From NCBI GenBank assembly GCA_047972995.1, contig JBKEBD010000029.1, positions 1 to 41,970 of the forward strand: a stretch of DNA of 41,970 bases, written 5' to 3'. Position numbers and translations under genes: made by a program. Below, one piece after another: positions 23,842 to 32,832 of this stretch; the first letter of the stretch is position 1, and every line of letters starts with the position of its first letter. The notes below the pieces were generated by a model. The model worked only from the letters and a program-made list of their open reading frames with translations, was not told the origin of the DNA and made no database searches. Origin of the DNA: JBKEDC01 sp047972995 (lineage in GTDB: Bacteria > Bacteroidota > Bacteroidia > Bacteroidales > Prolixibacteraceae).

Positions 23842-24960
23842 ATGTACTTAGAAAAACTCTCGCTAACTAATTTCAAGAATATCGAAGATTTAGATGTTCA
23901 GTTTTCGCCCAACTTAAATTGCTTTATAGGAAATAATGGAGCGGGCAAAACGAATGTAATGGATGCCATTTATTACCTATCTTTTTGCAAGAGTTTCTTG
24001 AATAGTACCGATGGGTTGAACATTAACCATGATGCCGATTTCTTTCTACTGAAAGGCGATTATCAGGATGCCGATGGTGTGGAAAACGTTCATTGTGGAT
24101 TGAAACAAGGCCAGAAAAAAAGTTTCAAGTGCAATAAGAAAGAATATAAAAGATTGGCAGATCATATTGGGAAGATTCCCTTAATTGTCATTACTCCTTC
24201 CGACAATGACCTCATTACGAGTGGGAGTGAGGAACGTCGCCGATTTATCGATGCCTTAATTTCGCAATACGATGCCGCATATTTAAATGCGCTTATCCGC
24301 TATAATAAGGTGCTTCAACAGCGCAATAAACTCCTAAAGCAGTTTTTTGTGCAGCGTAATTTTAGTGCAGAATCGCTGGAGTTGTGGGATGATCAGCTAG
24401 TCATTTATGCTCGCGAAATTCATGCTAAACGATTAGAATATATCAAGCGGTTGAAGCCTATTTTCCAAAAATATTACGATTTGATATCGGGCGGAAAAGA
24501 AGAAATTGATTTGTATTACAAGTCGCACTTAAATGAAGGAGAGCTCGCCGATTTACTCATTCAATCAAGAGAAAAAGATCGGGTGTTGCAATACACCTCA
24601 GTGGGCACGCATCGCGACGATATTGATTTTATGCTGGGCGATTATCCGCTGAAAAAGTTGGGCTCGCAAGGGCAAAAGAAAACCTACTTAGTAGCAATGA
24701 AGCTAGCTCAATTCGACTTTGTGAAGAAAATGTCGAAAGCAACGCCTATTTTGCTGCTCGATGATATTTTCGATAAACTCGATGCCAATCGGGTAGAGCA
24801 GATCATGACTTTGGTGGTGCAGCAGCATTTCGGGCAGATATTCATTACCGACACCAACCGCGAAAATCTCGATATGATTATCAAGAAACTAAATGCCGAT
24901 TCTAAAATTTTTAAAGTTGAAGCTGGAAGCCTTCAAGAATTGAACCATGAAAAGAACTAA
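23842..24960 (+). CDS. recF: DNA replication and repair protein RecF
   Basis: An SMC-like ATPase that loads RecA at gaps with RecOR. Counted from ATG 23842 (MYLEKLSLTNFKN, 372 residues), the Walker A is GNNGAGKT at 30-37. The ABC signature region is KLGSQGQKKTYLVAMKLAQF and the Walker B is ILLLDDIFDKLD. An earlier frame start at 23821 lies inside the promoter and was rejected. The last 14 bases overlap the next gene (dciA), so the two are translationally coupled, a common arrangement. Confidence 0.95.
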   Translation: MYLEKLSLTNFKNIEDLDVQFSPNLNCFIGNNGAGKTNVMDAIYYLSFCKSFLNSTDGLNINHDADFFLLKGDYQDADGVENVHCGLKQGQKKSFKCNKKEYKRLADHIGKIPLIVITPSDNDLITSGSEERRRFIDALISQYDAAYLNALIRYNKVLQQRNKLLKQFFVQRNFSAESLELWDDQLVIYAREIHAKRLEYIKRLKPIFQKYYDLISGGKEEIDLYYKSHLNEGELADLLIQSREKDRVLQYTSVGTHRDDIDFMLGDYPLKKLGSQGQKKTYLVAMKLAQFDFVKKMSKATPILLLDDIFDKLDANRVEQIMTLVVQQHFGQIFITDTNRENLDMIIKKLNADSKIFKVEAGSLQELNHEKN

Positions 24961-25240
24961 GGTTGAAAAATTGGGTAGCTTGTTGAAAAACCAAGCCGAG
25001 CAAAATGAAGTGGTCGAAAAAAAAATGGCGGAACTTTCGGTAGAGAAGTTTTGGGCAGAGGTTATTGGGGTTACTATTGCATCTTTCACGCAAGAAGTGA
25101 GTGTTAGTGAAGGGGTGCTCTATCTGAAACTGAGCTCTCCATTGGTGAAGAATGAAGTCATGATGATGCGCGCAAAAATTATCGACCATATAAACAGATA
25201 TGCCGGTATGCCAATTGTCAACCGCATTGTTTTTCGCTAG
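24947..25240 (+). CDS. dciA: DUF721/DciA family replicative helicase loader
   Basis: A 97-residue DUF721 protein with the N-terminal KLGSLLKNQAEQNEVVEKK and a C-terminal KH-like segment (VLYLKLSSPLVKNEVMMMRA, then GMPIVNRIVFR). DciA is the ancestral loader or activator of DnaB in bacteria lacking DnaC or DnaI. It overlaps recF by 14 bases, joining two replication functions. A hairpin and T8 at 25291-25325 may end the transcript. Confidence 0.85.
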   Translation: MKRTKVEKLGSLLKNQAEQNEVVEKKMAELSVEKFWAEVIGVTIASFTQEVSVSEGVLYLKLSSPLVKNEVMMMRAKIIDHINRYAGMPIVNRIVFR

Positions 25241-25288
25241 CAAGTAGGGGTAGTGGTTATTAGTGCGAAGTGGTGAAGTAAAACACCG

Positions 25289-25327
25289 TTTCCCTCCTCG
25301 GGGGAGTAAGAGGGGGATTTTTTTTAT
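25289..25327 (+). terminator. Terminator-like G/C-rich element after recF-dciA
   Basis: TCCCTC (25291-25296) pairs with GGGGGA (25300-25305), including one wobble, and GTAAGAGGGGGA and T8 (25318-25325) follow. It resembles a degenerate copy of the intergenic repeat at 16339-16398. Confidence 0.5.
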
Positions 25328-25796
25328 ACCTGAAAGGCAATTTCGTAAAAGCCTAGATATTTAAGCCTAGGATTATGGTTCCGCATGGCATGAGGGCTGA
25401 AAGTCAGACTCGTATCATAAACTTATTACAGGTCAGCCTACCAGCTTTTGTTGCGGAAAATTAGTATAACCAAGCTTAGCTTCCATTAGTAAACGAGAGG
25501 ATATACCTATCGATGTATTATCCTCTCCTGATTTGACTAGTGGTGTGTCTTAGCTATTTTTTAAAGAGAATAATAAGTTTGTCATTCCTTTTTGAATTAT
25601 TTCCTCAGGGAAAGAGCTTGAATTTATTGTTACCTGACTCACATCAGCCTTCATTAGTAAGCACCCTTTTTAGGCTTACAGCCTATCACAAAATTACAAA
25701 CCCGATAATACAAGATTTAAGCAAGGTAGCTAAGCCCTTAGAATGAACAAGGTTTGCCGTGACAAACATTTTGGCTACATATAAGCCATAGAAAAA
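25326..25796. other. Gene-free intergenic stretch with hairpins and short repeats
   Basis: No credible gene on either strand. A strong hairpin lies at 25495-25527: GAGAGGATA pairs with TATCCTCTC, extended by TAC and GTA. AAGCCTAG is repeated at 25349-25356 and 25363-25370. Two related segments contain CATTAGTAA (about 25484 and 25653). This could be a decayed mobile element, a dispersed repeat or a structured RNA. Confidence 0.45.
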
Positions 25797-25836
25797 TCAA
25801 AAAAGGGGATAAGGTTTTTCAGCCCTATCCCCTTTG
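25797..25836 (-). terminator. Terminator of the fumarase-ferritin transcript
   Basis: AAAGGGGATA pairs with TATCCCCTTT (10 bp). On the minus strand the stem is followed by TTTTTTGATTTTTC. It lies about 20 bases after the ferritin stop. Confidence 0.85.
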
Positions 25837-25854
25837 TCTTATCGCCGGTAAGTC

Positions 25855-26358
25855 TTATTCTGGAGCTGTAAATTTTCGAGATGCAAATTCGCGGTTCAGT
25901 GTGAATATACCGTGTCCTTCGCCGTTCAACAAGCGTAAGTCATCGAGAATTGCACTTGCTGCAGCTTCTTCTTCCACTTGTTCGTCAACGAACCATTGCA
26001 AGAAGTTGCGAGTAGCGTGGTCTTTTTCTTCACTAGCCACATCAACAAGGTTGTTGATTAATGAAGTTACCAATTGCTCATGTGCCAACGTTTTTTCGAA
26101 CACAGCCAATACACTGTCGAAGTTTTGGTCAACAGCAGCGATAGGAGTTAAAAGAACTCTTTCGCCACGCTCTTGCACGAAATCTAAAATTTTCATGGCG
26201 TGAGCAGTTTCTTCTTCATATTGCACGCGCATCCAATTAGCAAAACCGCTTAATCCTTTTTCTTCCAACCAAGTTGACATTGAAAGATAAAGATAAGCAG
26301 AGTGTAGCTCTGCGTTAATTTGCTCATTAAGAGCAGTAAGCATTTTTTTTGTTAGCAT
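25855..26358 (-). CDS. ftnA: Non-heme ferritin
   Basis: A 167-residue four-helix ferritin storing iron as a 24-mer. All ferroxidase-centre residues are at the standard positions: Glu17, Glu50, His53, Glu94 and Gln127. The signature LEEKGLSGFANWMRVQYEEE is present. The gene begins 29 bases after the fumarase stop with no terminator between, so the two are probably co-transcribed. Coupling of an oxygen-sensitive Fe-S fumarase to ferritin fits iron and oxidative stress control. In Bacteroides, ferritin is induced by oxygen and OxyR, and a member of that family is encoded at 40766. Confidence 0.95.
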   Translation of the reverse strand: MLTKKMLTALNEQINAELHSAYLYLSMSTWLEEKGLSGFANWMRVQYEEETAHAMKILDFVQERGERVLLTPIAAVDQNFDSVLAVFEKTLAHEQLVTSLINNLVDVASEEKDHATRNFLQWFVDEQVEEEAAASAILDDLRLLNGEGHGIFTLNREFASRKFTAPE

Positions 26359-26387
26359 TTTGATTATGTTTAAAGTGTTTCAATTTT

Positions 26388-27995
26388 TCACATGACTTCT
26401 TTGAAGAAATCATTTCCTTTATCATCAACAATAATGAAGGCAGGAAAGTTCTCAATTCTAATTTTTCTTACCGCTTCCATGCCTAATTCGGGGAAATCAA
26501 CCACTTTTACCGATTTGATACTTTCTTTTGCTAATATAGCGGCAGGTCCACCAATTGAACCTAAATAGAATCCGCCATTTGCTTTACAAGCATCGGTTAC
26601 TTGTTGGGTGCGGTTTCCTTTAGCTACCATAATCATAGAACCACCCAACTTTTGGAACTCATTTACATAAGGGTCCATACGTTGAGCTGTGGTCGGTCCG
26701 AAACTTCCCGATGGCATACTCTCAGGAGTTTTGGCAGGACCAGCATAATACACCGGGTGATTCTTCATATACTCAGGCATTGGTTGCCCGTCATCAATCA
26801 TTTTCTTAATTTGTGCGTGTGCAATGTCGCGCGCTACAATGAGTGTGCCACGAAGGTTTAAACGTGTTTTTGTAGGATATTTTGAAAGTTCAGCACACAC
26901 CTCAGCCATCGGACGATCTAAATCGATTTCTACTGCTGGAGCCATAAGAGGCGAAGTTTCAGGCAAGAACTGACGAGGATCTTTCTCTAGTTGTTCCAAA
27001 TAGATACCATCTTCTGTAATTTTTGCTTTAATGTTGCGGTCGGCACTACAGCTTACGCCCAAGCCTACCGGACAAGAAGCAGCATGGCGAGGCATACGGA
27101 TAACGCGCACATCATGCACGAAGTATTTACCACCAAACTGCGCGCCAATGCCACTTTCATGACATATTTTAAGCACTTTCTCTTCCCACTCTAAATCGCG
27201 GAAAGCTTGTCCACCCTCGTTGCCTTCAGTAGGTAGGTGATCGAAATAGCCTGTTGATGCTTTTTTCACTGCTGCCAAGTTGGCTTCTGCCGAAGTACCA
27301 CCAATTACAAATGCCAAGTGGTAAGGAGGGCAAGCCGAAGTACCAAGGTCTTTAATTTTATCTTTCACAAACTTCGTTAAGGCTTCCTCGGTAAGCAACG
27401 CTTTGGTTTGCTGATATAAATATGTTTTATTACCAGATCCACCGCCTTTGGTCATGAACAAGAATTCATATTTATTGCCTTCTTCCGCGTAAATGTCAAT
27501 TTGAGCAGGCAGGTTATTTCCTGTGTTTTTCTCGGTGAGCATTGTGAAAGGCACCACTTGAGAGTAACGCAAATTGCGATCTTGGTAAGTGTTGTATATT
27601 CCTTTTGAAAGGTGAAGAGGGTCGTTAGAACCTGTGTAAACATTTTCTCCTTTTTTACCCATCACGATAGCAGTGCCCGTATCTTGGCAGGTAGGCAATT
27701 CACCTTCGGCAGCCACCACTTGGTTCACAAGCATGGTGTGTGCCACAAATTTGTCGTTGTCGCTAGCCTCTTCATCATCGAGAATAGAACGTAGTTTTTT
27801 TAGGTGTGCTGCACGTAGGTAAAACGATACATCGGCCATGGCTTCTTGCGCCAATAGCTCTAGACCTTTAGGGTCAACCTTTAAAATTTTTCGACCATCG
27901 AATTCAATGGTTGATACATAATCCTTAGTTAATAAACGATATTCCGTAGTATCTTTAAGGATTGGGAAAGGCTTTTGATATATAAACTCTGCCAT
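26388..27995 (-). CDS. Fumarate hydratase class I (Fe-S, FumA/FumB type)
   Basis: Interconverts fumarate and malate with an oxygen-labile [4Fe-4S] cluster. This 535-residue two-domain protein has an N-terminal catalytic domain with cluster cysteines in LPTCQDTGTAIVMGKKGENV, KICHESGIGAQFGGKYFVHD and ASCPVGLGVSCSADRNIKAK. The fumarase C-terminal domain from about residue 345 has GSFGPTTAQRMDPYV and MIMVAKGNRTQQV. The enzyme serves the reductive branch to succinate in anaerobes. A -7 element lies at 28026-28033, and ftnA follows after 29 bases. Confidence 0.95.
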   Translation of the reverse strand: MAEFIYQKPFPILKDTTEYRLLTKDYVSTIEFDGRKILKVDPKGLELLAQEAMADVSFYLRAAHLKKLRSILDDEEASDNDKFVAHTMLVNQVVAAEGELPTCQDTGTAIVMGKKGENVYTGSNDPLHLSKGIYNTYQDRNLRYSQVVPFTMLTEKNTGNNLPAQIDIYAEEGNKYEFLFMTKGGGSGNKTYLYQQTKALLTEEALTKFVKDKIKDLGTSACPPYHLAFVIGGTSAEANLAAVKKASTGYFDHLPTEGNEGGQAFRDLEWEEKVLKICHESGIGAQFGGKYFVHDVRVIRMPRHAASCPVGLGVSCSADRNIKAKITEDGIYLEQLEKDPRQFLPETSPLMAPAVEIDLDRPMAEVCAELSKYPTKTRLNLRGTLIVARDIAHAQIKKMIDDGQPMPEYMKNHPVYYAGPAKTPESMPSGSFGPTTAQRMDPYVNEFQKLGGSMIMVAKGNRTQQVTDACKANGGFYLGSIGGPAAILAKESIKSVKVVDFPELGMEAVRKIRIENFPAFIIVDDKGNDFFKEVM

Positions 27996-28025
27996 AATAT
28001 TGTTTGTTATTTTTTACTATGTTCG

Positions 28026-28033
28026 CAAAGATA
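28026..28033 (-). promoter_or_regulatory. -7 element of the fumarase-ferritin operon
   Basis: Reads TATCTTTG on the minus strand (TAnnTTTG), 31 bases before the fumarase ATG. Confidence 0.6.
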
Positions 28034-28106
28034 CATAAACCAAGAAAAGGAAGCCTTTGTTTTTCCGAATTTATTTTGATTCAACACAAGGGGTAAATTA
28101 ACAAAA

Positions 28107-28136
28107 AAGCCCGGACTGATTTTTCAGCCCGAGCTC
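28107..28136 (-). terminator. Terminator of the altronate dehydratase gene
   Basis: An imperfect stem, AGCCCGGACTGA against TCAGCCCGAGCT with two mismatches, followed on the minus strand by T6. It lies about 100 bases after the uxaA stop. Confidence 0.65.
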
Positions 28137-28237
28137 TCTACTTTTATACTTATCTATCAATCCCTAAAAATAGAAGTTTCCTCTAAATTCTGTTGGGGGA
28201 GGCACTCCGTTTATTCGCGATTTTGAATTCGTAATTT

Positions 28238-29725
28238 TTAAAGGGTTATACCTGTTTTGAAGATAGCAATCTCTTTGAAACCGCTTAGCTCGTGTTTCAA
28301 TGCTTCCCCTTCTGCCACAGCTTTTAGGTAATCAATGAAGTCAACCAAGCACTCTTCAATCGTTTGGTCTTCTACAATGCGACCAGCATTGAAGTCAATC
28401 CAATTCGATTTTTTCTCGAATAGAGGAGTGTTTGTTGAAATCTTCATGGTAGGCACGAAGCTACCAAATGGAGTACCTCTACCTGTGGTGAATAGCACGA
28501 TTTGGCAGCCACTGAAACCCAAAGCAGAAGCAGCTACCAAGTCATTGCCAGGTGCTTGCAAAAGGTTCAAGCCGTTTTTCACGATAGGCTCAGCATATTT
28601 CAGCACATCAACCACGGTGGCTACACCACCTTTTTGTGTACAGCCCAATGATTTGTCTTCAAGAGTGGTAATACCACCGTTTTTGTTACCCGGTGAAGGG
28701 TTTTCATATACTGGAAGATTATGGCTCAAATAATAGTCTTTGAAGTCGTTAATCATTTCCACGGTTTTTGTAAACACTTCTTCCGATTCCGCACGCTCCA
28801 TTAGTAAGGTTTCAGCACCAAACATTTCAGGAACTTCGGTCAAGATTGTTGACCCTCCTTGTGCAATTAAGAAATCGGAGAATGCGCCCACGAGTGGGTT
28901 TGCAGTAATTCCCGACAAACCATCAGAACCACCACATTTCAAACCTACTTTAAGTTTTGAGAATGGCAATTCAGTGCGCACATCCTTGCGCATGGTTTCA
29001 TATATTTCTTGGAACAGTTTCAAGCCTTCTTCAATCTCATCTTCTACGTCTTGTGCTACTAAGAATTTCACGCGAGATTCATCGTAGTTGCCAATGAATT
29101 TTTTAAGATCAGAAATTTGGTTGTTTTCACAGCCCAAGCCAAGCACCAACACACCACCAGCATTAGGGTGTTTGATTAGTTGCGCCAATGCTTTTTGAGT
29201 GTTTATATGGTCGCCACCAAGTTGAGAACAACCATAGGCGTGTTTAAACACATGAATATCGTCGATGTCTTTCGCCTCGTTTTGAGCTTTAAAAAGGTTG
29301 ATGATTTGCTCTGCCTGACCGTTCACACAGCCTACAGTAGGCACAATCCACAATTCATTGCGGATACCTGCATCGCCATTGGCACGAGCATAGCCTTTAA
29401 AAGTGAGGTTTTTATTTTGGTAAGGAAGCTCATTGAGCTTTTGGTCGTATTCATAGCAAATAGTGCCAGAAAGATTGGTTTTGGCATTTTGCACGTGCAC
29501 GTGTTCGCCCACTGCAATGCTAGCCGTAGCATGACCAATTGGTGCACCATATTTAATGATGTTTTCGCCTTCAGCAATTGGCTCGGTAGCAATTTTATGT
29601 CCGCGAACCACATCGCCTATTAGTTCAATGGTTTTATCTTCCAAGGCAATGGTTTCGCCTTTTTTGTAATCACGAAGAGCGATAACTACGTTGTCGAGCT
29701 TGTTTATTTTAATGAAATCAGCCAT
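28238..29725 (-). CDS. uxaA: Altronate dehydratase
   Basis: Dehydrates D-altronate to 2-keto-3-deoxygluconate in D-galacturonate (pectin) catabolism. A SAF domain at about residues 5-80 is followed by the large D-galactarate dehydratase/altronate hydrolase domain with GYARANGDAGIRNELWIVPT, HAYGCSQLGGDH, LGCENNQ and LKCGGSDGLSG. At 495 residues it has full length. uxaB lies upstream on the same strand, but a terminator separates them (29834-29875). A 17-base palindrome at 29785-29801, 60 bases before the start, may be an operator. Confidence 0.93.
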   Translation of the reverse strand: MADFIKINKLDNVVIALRDYKKGETIALEDKTIELIGDVVRGHKIATEPIAEGENIIKYGAPIGHATASIAVGEHVHVQNAKTNLSGTICYEYDQKLNELPYQNKNLTFKGYARANGDAGIRNELWIVPTVGCVNGQAEQIINLFKAQNEAKDIDDIHVFKHAYGCSQLGGDHINTQKALAQLIKHPNAGGVLVLGLGCENNQISDLKKFIGNYDESRVKFLVAQDVEDEIEEGLKLFQEIYETMRKDVRTELPFSKLKVGLKCGGSDGLSGITANPLVGAFSDFLIAQGGSTILTEVPEMFGAETLLMERAESEEVFTKTVEMINDFKDYYLSHNLPVYENPSPGNKNGGITTLEDKSLGCTQKGGVATVVDVLKYAEPIVKNGLNLLQAPGNDLVAASALGFSGCQIVLFTTGRGTPFGSFVPTMKISTNTPLFEKKSNWIDFNAGRIVEDQTIEECLVDFIDYLKAVAEGEALKHELSGFKEIAIFKTGITL

Positions 29726-29784
29726 AATTTATGGAGCTTAAATTAGAAATTGAAATTGTTTTGTTTTTCGCAAGAAACGTTCTA

Positions 29785-29801
29785 CTAAACATTTTGTTTA
29801 G
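29785..29801. promoter_or_regulatory. Palindromic operator candidate upstream of uxaA
   Basis: CTAAACA-TTT-TGTTTAG is a perfect 7+7 dyad located 60 to 76 bases upstream of the uxaA ATG. It sits between the uxaB terminator and uxaA, where a uronate-responsive repressor would act. No regulator gene for it is visible. Confidence 0.45.
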
Positions 29802-29833
29802 AGAAAATGTGCTTCCCCCCCCAAAAAAAACAA

Positions 29834-29875
29834 AAAATTGCTTTCAGAACAACTGCTTGTTCCGAAAGCAATTTT
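29834..29875. terminator. Intrinsic terminator of uxaB (T-rich on both sides)
   Basis: AAAATTGCTTTC (29834-29845) pairs with GAAAGCAATTTT (29864-29875), and inside it GAACAA pairs with TTGTTC (29847-29852, 29857-29862). On the minus strand it runs into TTGTTTTTTTTG. It lies 28 bases after the uxaB stop. Confidence 0.9.
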
Positions 29876-29902
29876 ATATAACTGTTATCAGATCGAAATC
29901 AA

Positions 29903-31348
29903 TTAAAGCACGGCTTTAATAGCTTCTTTCATGCCTTTAGTTTGAATAGCATAAAGGTAAGCAGAAACGGCTGCAGTTAAGCCTGCCACTTCGTTCAAGT
30001 TGCGTTTCCATACTTTGTCTAGTGCCAAAGTATCTTCTACCAATTTAGCAATGCCAGCTTCAGAACCATCGCAAGCAGCCCAAGCTTTAGCATAGAAATC
30101 TAAAATCCATTGGTCATCGCTCACTTTGAATGTGTTACCTTCGTTTTTACCTTTGTTGAAAGCAATCATAGCAGCTAGAGAGAACGTTAATTTCTTAGGA
30201 AGTTCACCTTTAGTGTCAAGATATTTCAATAGTGAAGGCAAGTCGCGAGTTTCCCATTTGCTCATTCCGTTCAATGAAATGCTCATCCACTCATGACGGA
30301 TATATGGGTTTGAGAAGCGCTCTAAGATTTTTTCAGCAAATTTAGTTAGCTCTTCTTTTGTGCCATTCAATGTTTCAAGCACTTCGTCATAAATCATGCC
30401 ACGCATGAATTTACCAAGTACTTCGTGCTCATAGGCTTCTTTCACTGTTTCAATGCCGTATAGGTATGAAGTAGCATAAGTTCCGGTGTGTGCACCATTC
30501 AATACAGCTACTTTTTGTTCGCGGAAAGTAGTCATGTCGTCCACAAATTTCACTTCTAAGCCAGCTTTGTCAGCAGGAAATTCAGCAGCTACCCATTGAG
30601 GAGCTTCAATCACCCAAAGGTGGAAATATTCGCCCACAACAACCAAGTTATCTTCATAACCTAATTCAGCTTGAATTTCTTTAATGTCTTCGCGAGGGAA
30701 ACCCGGAACGATACGGTCAACCAATGAGTTGCAGAAAGCACAAGCATCATTTAACCAAGCGATGAATTCGTCGCCTAATTTCCAGTTTTCAGCGTGTTGA
30801 AGTACATATTTTTTAAGCATATCTCCGTTGCGGTCAATCAACTCACAAGCAATGATGATAAGACCTTTTTCTTTAGCACCGTTGAAAGCTTTGAAACGGT
30901 TGTAAAGCAAAGCCGTCATTTTTCCAGGGAAAGAGTTTTGAGGCTCCATGTCTAGGGTGTCGTTACCGTCCCAGCTAATACCAGCTTCAGTAGTATTTGA
31001 AATCACGAAACGAAGTTCAGGATTCAAGATAGCTTCTTGATAAGCTTTGAAATCAGAATAAGGATTGATACCGTTGTTAATACAGTTTACGAAGTTGTAT
31101 TCTTTTACCGCTTCGCCATCTTTCATTCCTTTCAAATAAACGTGGTAAAGTCCGTCTTGCTTGTTAAGCATATCAATCATGCCCGTTGCCAATGGTTGAA
31201 CTACGTCAACACCAGTGTTGAAGTCGGCTTTGTTGTTCATGTCTTGAATAATCCAATCTACAAAGGCGCGAAGGAAGTTACCTTCACCAAATTGCAAAAC
31301 ACGGCTAGGGTAAACCGCACATTCTTTCGTCTTTCTATTTAATTCCAT
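29903..31348 (-). CDS. uxaB: Tagaturonate reductase (altronate oxidoreductase)
   Basis: Reduces D-tagaturonate to D-altronate with NADH, the step before UxaA. The 481-residue protein belongs to the mannitol dehydrogenase family. The N-terminal Rossmann segment is VLQFGEGNFLRAFVDWIIQD, VLNGAHTGTYATSYL lies around 285-300, and the C-terminal domain has NPYIRHEWMSISLNGMSKWE with the catalytic K/N/H region. A -7 element lies 48-55 bases upstream at 31396-31403. It is expressed as a unit separate from uxaA. The isomerase UxaC and the transporter are not in the window. Confidence 0.92.
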   Translation of the reverse strand: MELNRKTKECAVYPSRVLQFGEGNFLRAFVDWIIQDMNNKADFNTGVDVVQPLATGMIDMLNKQDGLYHVYLKGMKDGEAVKEYNFVNCINNGINPYSDFKAYQEAILNPELRFVISNTTEAGISWDGNDTLDMEPQNSFPGKMTALLYNRFKAFNGAKEKGLIIIACELIDRNGDMLKKYVLQHAENWKLGDEFIAWLNDACAFCNSLVDRIVPGFPREDIKEIQAELGYEDNLVVVGEYFHLWVIEAPQWVAAEFPADKAGLEVKFVDDMTTFREQKVAVLNGAHTGTYATSYLYGIETVKEAYEHEVLGKFMRGMIYDEVLETLNGTKEELTKFAEKILERFSNPYIRHEWMSISLNGMSKWETRDLPSLLKYLDTKGELPKKLTFSLAAMIAFNKGKNEGNTFKVSDDQWILDFYAKAWAACDGSEAGIAKLVEDTLALDKVWKRNLNEVAGLTAAVSAYLYAIQTKGMKEAIKAVL

Positions 31349-31395
31349 GGTGTAATATTATATTATTAATGATTAATCGGCTCAAAATTCAGATG

Positions 31396-31403
31396 CAAAC
31401 ATA
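31396..31403 (-). promoter_or_regulatory. -7 element for uxaB
   Basis: Reads TATGTTTG on the minus strand, an exact TAnnTTTG, 48 bases upstream of the uxaB ATG. Confidence 0.6.
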
Positions 31404-31600
31404 AATGTTTCTTGCGAATGTAGAAAAATATTTCGTGCAATCGATTACGCATTTTGAAATATTTGGAAAATACTTGCCCGAATAAGGTCTGAAAAGGGGA
31501 TTTGTGTTATTCTGCAGGCTTTTCTTCTCTTTTTTCGCTACTTTTGGTGCTTCCTTGCTTTTTATTACTGTGGGGGCACACTATTTTAAAATGAAAAATC

Positions 31601-32254
31601 ATGCAAAAGAAAGAACGCTTCGAACGAGTAATTGCCTATTTTCAGCAAGAAATGCCAATTGCAGAAACTGAGCTGCACTATGCTAACCCCTATGAGTTGT
31701 TAGTGGCAGTTATTTTGTCAGCTCAATGTACCGATAAGCGAGTGAATATGGTAACCCCTGACCTCTTTAAGCGCTTTCCAAAACCAGAACTTCTAGCCGA
31801 AGTGGAAGCTGCCGAGGTGTTCGAATACATTCGCTCGATTAGTTACCCCAACAACAAGGCAAAACACTTGGTGGGAATGGCAAAAGTGCTTGTGGAAGAT
31901 TTTGGTGGAATAGTGCCCGACGATGTAAAAGAGTTGCAGAGAATGCCCGGCGTGGGACGAAAAACAGCGAATGTTATTGCATCGGTCATTTATGAGAAGC
32001 CAGCTTTTGCTGTTGATACGCACGTGTTTCGGGTGTCGGCACGCATTGGACTTTCAACGAATGCCAAAACCCCACTCGAAACCGAAAAACAATTGATGAA
32101 ATATTTTCCACCCGAGATGGTTCCTTTAGCGCACCATTGGTTGATTTTGCACGGCAGATACACCTGTTTAGCTCGAACGCCTAAATGTTCGAAATGCGGC
32201 TTGCAAGATTGCTGCAAATATTTTCAGAAGCACCATAAGGCTGAGGCTAATTAA
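31601..32254 (+). CDS. nth: Endonuclease III
   Basis: A base-excision-repair DNA glycosylase/AP lyase for oxidised pyrimidines. The helix-hairpin-helix is LQRMPGVGRKTANVIA, with catalytic Lys121 and Asp139 (FAVDTHVFRVSARIGL). The C-terminal [4Fe-4S] loop is Cys189-x6-Cys196-x2-Cys199-x5-Cys205. At 217 residues it matches the usual length. An out-of-frame ATG at 31591 was not chosen. The next gene starts 26 bases downstream. Confidence 0.96.
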   Translation: MQKKERFERVIAYFQQEMPIAETELHYANPYELLVAVILSAQCTDKRVNMVTPDLFKRFPKPELLAEVEAAEVFEYIRSISYPNNKAKHLVGMAKVLVEDFGGIVPDDVKELQRMPGVGRKTANVIASVIYEKPAFAVDTHVFRVSARIGLSTNAKTPLETEKQLMKYFPPEMVPLAHHWLILHGRYTCLARTPKCSKCGLQDCCKYFQKHHKAEAN

Positions 32255-32280
32255 ATTTTATAGACACACAATAATTAAAT

Positions 32281-32826
32281 ATGCTAATAGCACAAGAGAA
32301 AAGAAAAACAAACATTGCAGAGTATATATTATATATCTGGCAACTGGAAGATTTAATTCGAGCGTTTAATTTTGAAATGGAAAGAATTAGCGGCTCGCTT
32401 GCCTCGCAATTCAATGTGGGTGCCGATAAGCAGATTGAGATCTATGAATACTATAAAAACATGGTACTAATGATGCAAAAAGAGCAATTGCAGCAGCACG
32501 GACACATTCAAGCTATTGTGAATGTGGCTAGCGATGTGAATGAATTCTTGGTTCGATTGCTAAAGTCGGGGAAGGATATGCAAATTGTTCAGCTTTATCA
32601 GTTGGCAAAACCCATTCTCGATGAATATCGATTGAAAAGCAATAACGTAGATCAACACGATGTGGAGGCTGCACTGGGTATGCTTTATGGAATAATGATG
32701 CTTAAGCTGCAACAGAAAGAAATCAGCAAAGGTACACATGAAGCGAGCAAGCATATTAGCAAACTGTTGGCGCAGCTTTCAGCGCAGTATAAACGATATG
32801 AAGAAGATTTGTTGGATTTAGATTAG
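32281..32826 (+). CDS. DUF4924 family protein
   Basis: A 181-residue soluble helical protein recognised by its N-terminus, MLIAQEKRKTNIAEYILYIW, then QLEDLIRA, typical of DUF4924, a family restricted to Bacteroidota. The rest is predicted helical with no catalytic motif. It lies between nth (26 bases) and the GH16 gene (6 bases) and may be co-transcribed with both. The function is unknown. Confidence 0.8.
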   Translation: MLIAQEKRKTNIAEYILYIWQLEDLIRAFNFEMERISGSLASQFNVGADKQIEIYEYYKNMVLMMQKEQLQQHGHIQAIVNVASDVNEFLVRLLKSGKDMQIVQLYQLAKPILDEYRLKSNNVDQHDVEAALGMLYGIMMLKLQQKEISKGTHEASKHISKLLAQLSAQYKRYEEDLLDLD

Positions 32827-32832
32827 AAGGCA

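Noticed and set aside
25540..25746. 68-residue plus-strand ORF in the gap before ferritin
   Set aside because: No family resemblance, no promoter or coding signal, and it lies in a structured repeat-like region.
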